A stretch of 64,000 bases of DNA, taken from the NCBI GenBank assembly GCA_003996215.1, contig QJPP01007590.1:434001-498000 (forward strand). The letters are read 5' to 3'. A program made the translations under genes and the position numbers. The notes below the pieces were generated by a model. It was given only the letters and a program-made list of their open reading frames with translations, made no database searches and had not been told where the DNA came from. This DNA comes from Jaltomata sinuosa. Lineage: Eukaryota > Streptophyta > Magnoliopsida > Solanales > Solanaceae. Shown one piece after another: positions 23,695-35,407 of this stretch. Numbering within the stretch: position 1 is the first letter of the stretch; every line of letters begins with the position of its first letter.

Positions 23695-25725
23695 TGATAA
23701 CGCTTAAAAATACTCTCTAATAGGAGGTGGTAGCGATTGTCAGAGCAAAATAAATAAATATCCCAAGGAGTGTCAGAGTCGATCCCACAGTGAGTGGATG
23801 TGATGATTTGCCAAGAGACAGTCAAATAGTATTCACCAAGAGAGTAAATGCTCAATAGAATAATAGTATAAATTTAGGGGAACAAGGAATTGGAAAAGTA
23901 CCTATATCACAATTTGAACTAGAAAGCAATGTAAACAAGAGAGTTGTAATCAAATAAGAGGACGACTAAGGATATGTTTCCGATGGGATTTGAACGGGGG
24001 TTACGGTACTTCCCTAAATATGAAAATTCTCAACAAACGATATGGGTAGAATTGGTTTTATTCATTTTTGTCAATCACTTGAAATTCTTAGAATTCACCA
24101 GATGTGATCTTATATATGTGTCACGCGTTATAAATGAAATAAATAGCCATAGCATAATTATACTACCTTACTTATTTGATATGACCATAAGTTAAGGTAA
24201 GAATTATTATTTGGATAGTTATATCATAGTCGGTAAGCAGGTGATGCGAGTATCGAAGATAGATTCCATTGAATTGGCCTCTTATCAGTTAAAAGATGTT
24301 GCTATCACTTGGTGTGAGATGTGGGAAGCTTTGAGGGGTGATAATGCTCCCCCAGCGGTCTGGATAGACTTTTCGAGGGATGGACGTTACCCCATCTATC
24401 ATCGGGAACATCAATCCTTCCTTGTAACCATGGGCACCAACGAGCATAACAACAATTAACCTCCTCCCCTTACATGATCATACAACCCAACCTTCGCGAA
24501 TGCAGCTAGCCCTCTATGAACGCAAAGAACAAAATGGCCCATGACAGCAACCAGCTGTCAAGGCAGATTTTTCACACTTTGGGTCCCCGGGAATGCATCT
24601 GGGGTCCCGCGAACACAAATATCCTGAGCTATTCAACTAGAAATGGCGTTCCAGATCCAATGGAATTGATGAAAAATTCCAGTGAAGGTTAATTTAATAA
24701 AAAGTGGGCCCCACACCCAAAATCTCTGCATCAAAATTACACAACAAAATGAAATATTACTAAAAAGTAAATCAGAGTTGGAACATTAATTGCATACAAA
24801 TATTGTCATCTGAATCTTCCAAACATATATCCAATGGTCTCTATTCAAGAACTATGGTTTTAACACAAACAAATTAATACAAGCTTGGAGAAGTCATTCT
24901 ATTTCTAGCTTAGACTCCTATATGAGAGTTTCCATCGATTAATCTATTTCTAGCCTTAATCTAAGGTGGAAACCTCAAATTCCCACTATTGAATTCCTTC
25001 CGAACTATAAACTTCTCTTTCAAACAAGAAAACAATTAAGTAAATTCAACCAATGTTTGCAACCATTAATTTTAGCATTAAAACTTGAGGAATCCAATAG
25101 ACCCATGTCAATTTATCAATTATAAACACAATTAGGCAAGACCCATAACCAAATTTAAATACACATCATATATATACCCCTAGACAAGGAAATTAGCCAC
25201 TCATGCTAAAGAAATAAAAGATTATACCAATTGGCTAATTCAAATTTCCATTCATAGTTATGCCAATATCCAAATTCAAGCTAATTTTGTACAAAAAAGG
25301 TGAATTCTCATGGTAGAAGATAAAGAGAATACAAGTACACTCTTTGTATTCCTTGGGAAACTCTCTATGCTGAAAACTATTCAATAATGTGCCAAAAACT
25401 CTCAGGTACACTATCCAATTTGTATTTTAAAAGCTTCCCAAAATGTCACTTGAAAGTTGACAAAATTACCCTCGGGCATGGTGCAATGCAATGTGAGACA
25501 CGTCATGCGGGCCACACATGTTGTTGTGCATATCGCACGGTGGCCGCACCTCTCGACAAATTCTTCTTCTCTTTAAGACACCTTCCCACTTCAACTCTTT
25601 TTAAGATATTTTGGGTCAAATTCCCTTGTTTTCTACATTTGACCAAGAGTACCTGCATTCTCATCAAAACATGACAATAATTCTTGAATAAAGGCTCAAT
25701 AAGTTGGTAGATTACCAACTTATCA
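23695..25725 (-). repeat. Element E 3' LTR, carrying an internal insertion
   Basis: The ends are exact: TGATAACGC on the plus strand at 23695, and ACTTATCA at 25725 followed by the PPT. Its ends and the block 24950-25080 match the 1.33-kb LTRs of D, but it is 2.0 kb. Part of the excess is foreign (about 24196-24765). A word island of gcatg/cacatg/gcgg type lies at 25465-25560. Confidence 0.8.
24196..24765. other. Foreign patch in the LTR of E: gag scrap plus LTR scrap
   Basis: 24211-24390 on the plus strand encodes IELASYQLKDVAITWCEMW and a following PPAVWIDF, the core of a chromovirus gag, with no flanking gag sequence. 24500-24765 matches the outer part of the AB LTR (tcacactttgggtccccggg and aaaagtgggccccaca, cf. 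50750-50880) in that LTR's minus orientation. Boundaries are approximate. The two scraps come from different places in an element and lie side by side. Confidence 0.6.
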
Positions 25726-25741
25726 AACCCCCAAACTTGAA
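25726..25741 (-). other. Polypurine tract of E
   Basis: Minus-strand TTCAAGTTTGGGGGTT immediately before the 3' LTR; identical to that of D. It primes plus-strand DNA synthesis. Confidence 0.85.
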
Positions 25742-26622
25742 CTATTCCTTGTGCTCAAGCAGGATACTCACAAACTAAGGAAATGAATTATGCTCTAAAA
25801 CTCAATAGGGTGCATACATGATTACTATATTCTAAAAACAAAGAAAATAATCAAATAAAAGACTTAACTACAATGCTCATCTCAATTTGTACCACCACAT
25901 TCTCAAGGCAATTGCTCATTTCAAAACGCTTAGAAAAAGGACTTCATTTCTCATTCAAATCAAGGGAATTTGTCATTCAAAACAAGATATTCAAGCTTCT
26001 CAAGTCATTGGCATGGACCTTCAAGGTTTGCCTCGAGATTTTTCATATAACTTGTCTCATTCATTCCTCTCGATTGAAATAGAGACTTCACCACTCCTTT
26101 CAAGTGTGTTATACCACTCACTACAAGAGAGAATCCCACTCATAGTCATGCTTTTCACAAGACAAAGGGATTATAAGAGAATCAAAAATACTTTCACTCT
26201 CTCAAAGAAATTTGAGTGCACACACTTTGAACTATAGGCTTGCTCTTTATGTAATTCACCACTAATGTAGAGTTACCAAGCTCAGAATTACTAAGGACAT
26301 GCGAGTTACGATTTTGGCTAGGGTTAAGGTGAGGATTGCATTTGGCTCAAGTGACTAAGCCTCCCTAACACTCTTTATGATTATTCAAACACCACTAACA
26401 TTTTTGAAAATTAACTCACCTTATTTCTCCCTCTCACAATCCCAAAATTCCCCTTCAACTTGATCATTCAATTTCCTTTATTGCCTTCTTTGGTAGCACT
26501 AGGTCCTTATTTTCTTTCCATTTTTCTCATTTCATTGGACTATTTGAAGCAATTACATTCTTAGCATATGGTGCTACCTTGCATTGAAACATATCCTTTT
26601 CTTCTCCATATTGTTGCATGCA

Positions 26623-26722
26623 CCCCCAAACTTAGGCTTTTGCCCATGTTATCATTTCAATCCCCCCAAACTTAGGCTTTTGCCCATGTTATCATTTCAA
26701 TCCCCCAAACTTAGGCTTTTAG
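26623..26722 (-). repeat. Tandem repeat of a PPT-like unit (2.5 copies, 40 bp)
   Basis: Units begin at about 26624, 26664 and 26703. On the minus strand each contains aaaagcctaagtttggggg, much like the real PPT at 25726-25741. The third copy diverges after the first 20 bases. Confidence 0.85.
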
Positions 26723-27957
26723 CCTATATTTTAATTTCGAGCTATTAGGGAGGATGGGTGCAAGAATTAAGGTTCAAAAAAGGGTCAAGGTGTAAGGTGC
26801 CAAAGAAAAGTCACAAGCTCAAAGGGGTTCACTAGGATCAATGTGAAGGGAAGTCAATTTGGGTTAAGTGTCCTATTCAAAAATGGCATAAGGTCATCTT
26901 CTAAGCTTGGTTTCCTCTAGAATTTCACCTTGAATCACATTCAAGGCAAGTTCTAGACAACACATGCACACAAGAACTAAGTATAGCCTTACCACACAAG
27001 AAATCACAAAATAAAAATTATCACAATGAGTCTCAAAATCAATTAGGATAAATAACTGTTTACATGTTATTCTGAGTTCTTTTGCATACTCGTTTGTGAA
27101 TCGATCAAGCCAAATAGGGAGTGTGCAAGTCATGACAAGAGACTGCTTTACTCAAAATCATTTTCCTTCATTCCTTTAATTTTCAAAAACTTCTTGCCAA
27201 CAAAATATTTGGTGGGCCCATTTTGAGACAAGCAAAGCACGAACTCATATTTAAGCTAAAAGATTGCCTTTTCACTTATGAAAGTCTCTTTTCAATCTAT
27301 CATAGGGAAATAGCAACCCAGTTCAATAAAAAAATAAACAAAAGAAATTAAAACAAAAATAAAAGAAACAATTTGCTCATTGGAAAATAATCATGGTATG
27401 AAGAAAAACCTTGGAGTTTATTGTCTAATCTACTATGAATGAGAAGACATAACACTTTTACCAATTAAAACATAGCTCAGCACCCCCAAACATAAATGGA
27501 GCATTATCCCCAATGAAACATGAGATTAGGTAAGGTTTACTCCTTGGAGTGGAGTGCGACACGCACAAGGGTTGGGGTGAGCCGCCCTCTCCTTCGCACA
27601 TGCAGTTGAAATTAAAAATGTTGCCAGTGATCTACCTAACACCATGTGAAATGGCATGCAACGCACACAAGCAGACGTGTGAAATGCCTCAGCCATCGCA
27701 TGTTGGTCTAAAATCTGAATGTGTTACTAGTGTTCTGGTTGGAAGAGCGAGATGGCATGCGACGTACATTGTGGAAGGTGCAGTCCATATGACAAATCAT
27801 ATATTGGTCCTAAAATATCATCGAGAATTCCATGTTTCCGCTTCTGTCATGCAAAGTGGGATGCAATGTGCCTAATGGGTTATACGGTTGCATCACCCAA
27901 TGCATGTGGCCTTGGCAGTGGAGCTTTGAGGCTGTTGTGATGGGCGATGGGTTATGT

Positions 27958-27962
27958 GAATC
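27958..27962. other. TSD of element C, left copy (GAATC)
   Basis: Matches GAATC at 52261-52265 exactly, flanking the outer LTR ends of C. Confidence 0.92.
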
Positions 27963-30237
27963 TGTCACACCACAAGACTAGGCCCTAGATGTAACGGGCA
28001 ACCCAAACCAATGAAGTCCTGGTAAGACCCCTTAGCATTACATCATGGGCATATTCAATAAAACATTTGCGGAAGAAAGACCCATTTGAGAAAACCATTT
28101 AGAATACAATTAAGAATCTATCAAGTGTTGGAAACAAAATATTTGAACAACACCTATATAGATCTACAAAACCTCTAATAATGAGAATAAAATATCTATA
28201 CCAGGACATTACTCTGAAAATACCATAGAACAGAAACCAAAGTCTAAAAATAAGGATCTAAACCACCTTTCGAAAGATGGAGGGCTCACCACTTGCTTAT
28301 GCTATACCGAATGATCCAAATGCTGCACAAAACTTTGAAAAAGTATTTTTGAAACAACATCATGAAATGATGTAGCATCTAAGAATGGTCAGTATGATTA
28401 GTACTTGTATGCAGCCCAGGGAAAGTGACATAATAATTTATAAAGCAAGTCATAAAATATAACATATATCATGAAAATAGAATATGGGGCAATTTCTCAA
28501 TCATCAAACAAAACAATAATTTACATTACTTCTGAACTAGATGGTTTAACCAACACATCATACAGAATACACCACGGGCTATGTGAGGCTGATTAATGCT
28601 CGACCGGCTGAGCCCCAATCCATGTTGTAGCATAAATTGGGATCCTTCTGTATATAATCGCATAAAAAGACCTACATAAATCATCCTCATATAGGAGAAG
28701 CATACGCTCATACTATTAAGGAGTGAACCATCCCCTACGTGGAAAAACATAGGTTTTGGGTGATCCGATTTTCGAACTCATACCTTTTCGATTAACCATC
28801 TAATTCTCTTAAGCCCATCTTTTAGTCTTCTCAAAATAATACATAAAACATTCATTAGGGACACTTAACATTCATGAGGCATTCATAATATTGGTATCTT
28901 CATACCAAGACCTGCAAGTCATACATAAGCATATCATTCCATCATTGTTCATAAAATCATACCTCATTAGTCCTATTATTGTAAAGAATTAAATTACATT
29001 TAACATATCTCTCAAAGGTTGTCAATTTCATAAGTAAGTAAACAATACTTTCAAAACTGAGGGATGTAGAAATCATTTTATCTTTTATCGAAAACCAAAC
29101 TTTAAATGGTAGGACAAATTTTACAAGGATCATGACTACAAAACATCAAATCTTCCCCAACATAGCTTTTCAAATAAGTAGGGTTTCGTATTTCAAACAA
29201 TAATCCTTCATTTTCAAGTATATTCAATAACAAAGGAAGAATTTCGTAAAAAGAATTCGTAACTTTAAGTAAGAGCTTCTTCAGAAAATCATTCAATAAA
29301 ATTCACATTCAAACTTGTACAAAATCAGTTTCATAGTTAGGAAATCATTTACTAGTAGACTTAGTTGAAAGAGGATTGTTCAACATACATTTTTGATGAA
29401 GAAGATTGAAGAAAACCTTGAGTTTTTCGCTCCAACTATAAACCCTAAGCTCCCTTGGTTAAAGGAACCTTGAGGATAAGAATACACATTTTTCTTAACT
29501 TAATTCGTGCCTTAGGAGGTTTAGAAATATTTAGAATGGGTGGGGGATGGATCCTGGATTCGGAAAAGACCAAAACGCTCTCAAAATGACTTAAAAGAAG
29601 AAATTCTCGTAACAATACCCTATGAATCTTATTTATAGGCAATTCCAATTAAAATATGGATTGGACTAGGAGGGAATACACGTCCCATAAGGTCGCCAAA
29701 ATGGTCCATTTTTGCCACTAATGGACCATTTTTGAAGATGTTTTAACTTACGTGATTTGACGAGCTTCTGGCTCCAAAAATGGTCCGAAGAATGGACCGT
29801 TGTCTCAGAAAATGGTCCATTTTCCTTTCTATTTTAACCTCCAAAATTAGACTGACTTCTGGCCAGACAGACTTCTTCTTGGTGAACTGATCATAACTTT
29901 TTTCTCCAGACTCAGATTAATGCACAGTCAGTCAGTTGGAAAGATGACTCGAAGACCATTAATTTGGTGGGTAATTGGCCACCTAACCTATTATATTCTA
30001 GGAGCAATGATCATTTGAAGATGACCCAAGTTAGAAAGTTATATGAAAACTTAGTCGGTAGAGAAGCTTTCAACTTAACTTGTGACAGAGGTTCCTTAAG
30101 ACCTTAATTCACATCCATCACTCTTACCACACATAGTTCTTGATGGTAACACCTAGTTAAAATGAAATATTTTGGGTTCAGGTCTAATTACACGCGAAAA
30201 AGATTGGAATTCTAGCTCAAAAGTTTAGGGTGTTACA
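27963..30237 (-). repeat. Element C 3' LTR
   Basis: 2275 bp with ends TGTCACACCA (plus strand, 27963) and GTGTTACA (30237). Minus-strand TATA box CCTATAAATAAG at 29628-29639 and an island of aatggaccatttt words at 29695-29825 just upstream. Aligns along its length with the split 5' LTR. Confidence 0.9.
29628..29639 (-). promoter_or_regulatory. TATA box in element C 3' LTR
   Basis: Minus-strand ggaattgcctataaataag, followed by atagggtatt. The same string occurs around the Athila Ath1 TATA box. The partner in the 5' LTR is at 51649-51660. Confidence 0.7.
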
Positions 30238-30257
30238 ATATCTCCCCCTTGGGATCA
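30238..30257 (-). other. Polypurine tract of C
   Basis: Minus-strand atcccaagggggagatat adjoins the 3' LTR start, preceded by the cattcgaggacgaatg motif common before the PPT of plant gypsy elements. Confidence 0.85.
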
Positions 30258-33200
30258 TTCGTCCTCGAATGATGGGTAAGGACTTATTGAAGCTATACAA
30301 GTAAGGAAGTAAAGGCTATAACTTCATGTCAGGAATTCTCTTTTAAACAAAGATAAAAAGACATCAAGAGGCGCTTTATGACAACATCAAGCAAAAAGTG
30401 AGTGTAGGAATCGTGAGACATATGAGACTTGACATAGACATGATCTAGGACATAAGTTTTATGGAACATGATCATACTAATGTATGACATGAAATTTTGA
30501 AAATCATAAGCATGAAGTGAGATTGATACATGGCAAGAAATAAGGTTTTGGACTTATGAATAGAAGTATCCTCACCTTAAATGATATGGAAAATAGCCCT
30601 TAGATTTAGCAACACCTTTCAACTATATAGCCTCCTCCGAATGCTACACATCACCCCTTGTGACTTAAAGTTTTTACATTGGCGCATATAGATACTAAAG
30701 TCTGCATCTAACATCTTGCTCTCACCCCGTTCGAGCCTAACTTGAAGGCATAAAGTGCAACATCTAATGTGATCTTACTAGTATGAATGTCGAGATTTTA
30801 TATGTCATACCCCTATAGGAACCTTTTTCCCTAAACATGATCAACCCGTAGGTTTATTCTAAACACATCAAAGTCTCTTTTTACATCTAGATTTATCCTC
30901 CTAGAATACTACTTCTCCTTATCACCTTAATCAATTAAGCTCAAGATTTTAACAAGAAGTCACTTGCCACAAGAAGCAGTTGCCCACAAGCATCCAATAT
31001 CACATTCAATCCTATTACTATATTCTCTTACCGTCTTATATGTAGCTAAACTATTAAAGAATTCTCTCAAGCATCCCCATAATCAACAATTTTCGAACTT
31101 CTACAAGGAGACACATTATATATTCCCAGCTTACTATTTCACATAATAATCCTCATCTCGCACCTCATCCACACATAACAACTTAGGTGACACAATCACA
31201 CCATAGCCACTACTAAAAAGGGAACCTCCACTACCTTCAATCTAGATCACTACTTAGCTTCCTTTACTGACAACTGACCAAACATAAATAAAACATTACT
31301 GCAGGAATATATTGAGAGCATGACCTGCAAATAGAGGCCTAACTTTTAATGACAAACATGGAGTATGAACTGAACATATTTAATAAAAGCATAAGAATTA
31401 GGGATAGATGGATGTTGTTTAATATCTACTTATACTTAGCGTGGCCTTGTCATTCAAGATGAGATCTGGGAAATCTAGTGTGATGAGTGTGGGTAATTCA
31501 TACATACTGAGCGCCCAAGGCATGAACTGAGGGTGTCCTGAGTATATACATGCCATAACCATCTATAACCATCAAGGGTGGACATAAACATAGCTTAGAG
31601 AAAGAAAATCAAAAGCACGAATCTTTCAAGAATTCTAATCTGAGTATGTACATGATGTAGCATGATTTCAATAGCCATTTTGGACATATCATAAAGCTTG
31701 AGTTTATAGGACTGAGTATAATGGGAGATATGGTTTCATGGATCATGAGCATTGTAACATAGACCTTGGATCCCTAGAACCTTAGAGAAAGATTTATACC
31801 GCTGAGAGACATTATCGCTTCTATTTCAAATGACAGAGCATTAACAAGAGACAACATAGAAAATTTGACCCTCAGAAATAGGCATGATTCAAAGGAAAAG
31901 GACATTGGTAAAGTGTCCTCATAAGTTGAAGCATATGGAATATGCTAGAATAAGGATGGGTCATTATGGCACGCATCACGACTCTCTTTTGAAACTTATC
32001 ACCACTAGAAACTCAAGACTTTCCTTGGTTCAACACCTCATCATATCCCCCTTAGAGTAAAGGTCACAAACTTAGGCCTGCTGACCAATGCTGTAAAAAG
32101 ATCTATGCATGCAACACTCAGCACTGCAAGGTATCACTATACACATGAATGCTAATCTCACCCAGCCATTATATTTGAAAAGAAATACTAACTCCTTTCT
32201 AGGTCATTCCTTTAAGAGACATTATTCTTAACTTACTCCAACATCTATAGCCACAATATTAAAACTTAACTCTCTTGGTCACACATATCCACATTCTCTA
32301 ATACTTAGCAATATATTCTCCACTCCTTAGTCCACTAGCATTAGACCTCTAATCTCATATTTGCCCCATTCAATAAAATATTAAAATTATACCAATAGGC
32401 TCAACAACGCCCCTTTAGATCTATAATTCCCTCAATTTCATTCCAAAGAATACTAAATAATAACTACTTAGCCTCCTCTATATAAAGAAACTCAAGAACA
32501 CTAATTAGGAGAAACTAGCACACTTAACTACATAAAACCCTATCTAACATCATATTACCTCCGGTACAACTCATTCTTATAAACTTAAGGTTATTATTCA
32601 GCTAATGACTTAGCCACTATTCGTTGTTTCAACACTAGTTCTCATGTATACATCATGCTTACACATTAAAACCTACCCTATGTTATCAACCTAAGCCCTC
32701 TCACGCACCATGTCAAGCCTACTAGTTCTGTTTCATAAAAGCAACATTATCATCCCTAAATATCATTCTTTCTACCTTGATGACCATTACCTGACTCAAA
32801 TTTAGTGTATAAAACTAGGTAAAGTTAACATCATATCTTAGCATGCTATTCGGGCTTACAGCTTTCAAGAGACAAAAAAAATCAATAAACACTAATCCAC
32901 CAACACCTTGACAGAGTGGTCGACCTTAATTCCTTCCTCAACATAACTATGGTTACAAGCTCGATCTCTCTCACAACATTACCATTGCACCTTAACATTC
33001 ATAAGACATCTTCTCACCTACTATATTGGCTCACATCTACTAGATAAAATTCAAGGAGCTCTGGGTCTACTAAAACCACATGATAAGGATAGTCGAACTT
33101 AATCTTACAATATAACCCATTAAAGTACATTAGTACATCCTCCCTTCTCACATCACATCTACTTATCCATTCATACATTTAAACTATCTTCAAGGTTCTA

Positions 33201-34077
33201 TAAATATCACTACGCCCCCCTCCGAATTTCCCCTAATTGAAGCCCAAATATACCAACTCGTAATCACTCTATCCTTACATCCACAACCTATAATTGGTCT
33301 ATACTACTATAATAGCAATCCACAATAAGCTCTTTCCCTATTTAAACTATTTAAAAGAACATCTTAATTAAACACTCTTCTTCTACCAATCTCCACAAAA
33401 TTTGCTAATCTTTCTATATTAGAACTCATACCATACGGGGATACAATCTCTATCACTCCTTTAGTGAGTACAAGACTCTAGCTACATTTTTTTATCATTT
33501 ACTACCTGCACTCTCTGACTTCTAAACTTGTGACTCCACATATCCCTGTCCTTGGGATTATTTCACTACTCATATCTCATAACACCCTAATTTATACTTT
33601 CTCTTTGGTGTAAATACTATCCCAACACTCGCATACATCCCTCTCCTCCTTAAGCATGACATCTGCAATAAAGTTTTCAAAAGGGTTTGAAAACATATTT
33701 CACCTTGTCTCAAATTCATGATTCTATAAAATAGGAGTTTATACTTAGAATGAATAGATGTCGACACTCGGATGGACTCCTCTCAAGTCCTTGTGCAGTT
33801 TCAAAACCTTTTGGATGACTCAACCAGATAGGATTACATCATAAGGAGTCTGAGATTTGTACTTCTATCATCTAGAAGGTAAGGCGTAGTCAGCAGAGTT
33901 AGAGAAGAGTAGCAATCTGGATAAGTTTCTTATGGACAACACTTTTGCACGATCTGGAGTATGAACGAATGGGAAACATTTCCTCGTTTCTCTATAGCCT
34001 CTTGATTATAAGTGTAGTGCACAACACACCCATAAGAAAGACTCTACTTGACACGACTTCATAGACATCCTAGGACC
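30258..34077 (-). other. Element C internal region, noncoding
   Basis: About 3.8 kb of A/T-rich sequence with no gag, protease, RT or integrase motif in any frame and no frame longer than 65 codons. I see no tandem repeat or RNA gene in it. Such regions are transcribed and packaged by relatives' proteins in known LARDs; that is inference here. Confidence 0.7.
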
Positions 34078-34102
34078 ATGAACCGTGCTCTGATACTAAG
34101 TT
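34078..34102 (-). other. Primer-binding site of C (tRNA-Met)
   Basis: Minus strand, after the LTR end GTGACA: aacttagtatcagagcacgg. Matches the tRNA-Met complement TGGTATCAGAGC with one mismatch. Confidence 0.85.
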
Positions 34103-35407
34103 TGTCACACCACGAGACTAGGCCTTGGACGTAATAGGCAACCCAGACCAATGAAGGTCCGAGAAGACCCCTTAGCATTACATCATGAGCATATTCAATA
34201 AAACATTTGCAGAAGAAAGACCCAATTGAGAAAACCATTTAGAATACAATTAAGAATGTACCAAGTGTTGGAAAAAAATATTTAAACATCATCTACATAG
34301 GTCTACAAAGCCTCTAATCATGAGAATAAAATATCTATGCCGGGACATGACCTTGACAATACCATAGAACAAAAACCAAAGTCTAAAAATAAGGATCTAA
34401 ATAGCCTTTCGAAAGATGGAGGGATCACCACTTACTTATGCTGTCCCGAATGATCCTAACGCTGCCCAGAACCATGAAAAAGTATTTCAAAACCTATATC
34501 ATGAAATGATGTAGCATCCGAGGATGGTTAGTACGATGAGTACTGGTATGCAACCCAGGGAAAGGGACATAACAGTTTGTAAAGCAAGTCATAAAATATA
34601 ACATATATCATGAAAATATAATATGGGGTAATTTCTCAATCAACAAACAAAACATTTATTTACATTACTTCTAATAGATGGTTTAATCGACATCATACAT
34701 AATACACCACAGGCTATATGGGTCTGATCAACGCTCGACCGGCTAAGCCCAATCCATGTTTGCCACATAAATCAAGATCCTTCTGTATATAACAACATAA
34801 AAAGACCTACATAAATCATCCTCATAGAGGAGAAGCATACGATCGTCCAATTAAGGAGAGAACCATCCTCTCCGTGGCAAAATATAGGTTTCAGGTGATG
34901 AGCCTTTCGAACTCATACCTTCTCGGTTGACTATCTAATTTTCTTAAGCCCATCTTTTTAGTCTTCTCAAAATAATACATAAACATTCATTAGGGACACT
35001 TAACATTCTTGAGGCATTTGTAAAATTGGTATCGTCATACTTTGAAAAAATCGTAAATGAGTAAACAATACTTTAAAAATCGAGGGATGTAGAAATCCGT
35101 TCATCTTTAATAAAAATCCAAGCTTTAAATGGTAGAACAAATTTCATAAGGATCATTAATACAAAACTTCAAATCTTCCCCAACATAGCATTTCAAATAA
35201 GTAGGGTTTCGTATTTAAAACAATAATCCTCCATTTTTAAGTATATTCAATAACAAAGGAAGAATTTTATAAAAAGAATTTGTAATTTCAAGTAAGATCT
35301 TCTTCCAAAAGTCATTCAATAAAATCCACATTCAAACTTGTACAAAATCACTTTCATAGTTAGGAAATCATTTACTAGTAGATTTAGTTGAAAGAGGATT
35401 GTTCAAC
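34103..35407 (-). repeat. Element C 5' LTR, inner part
   Basis: Aligns with 27963-29395 of the 3' LTR, with a deletion near 35036 relative to it (the block 28915-29030 is missing). Interrupted at 35407 by AB; continues at 51402. Confidence 0.9.
35403..35407. other. TSD of AB, left copy (TCAAC)
   Basis: Matches TCAAC at 51402-51406. The uninterrupted sequence is seen in the 3' LTR of C at 29380-29390. Confidence 0.93.

Larger units (their letters stand above)
25742..27962 (-). other. Element E 3' noncoding region
   Basis: No protein motif in either strand; frames such as 25887-26237 and 27549-27875 are unsupported. Contents: a 40-bp tandem repeat at 26623-26722, and an island of atggcatgcgacgtaca/gcacatgcag-type words at 27545-27900. 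The 3' region of D (39716-41649) has the same layout. It is cut at 27962 by C. Confidence 0.65.

Noticed and set aside
27549..27875. Open frame of 108 codons on the plus strand
   Set aside because: It follows from the low stop density in a word island of repeated gcatgc-like strings in E 3' noncoding DNA; no motif.
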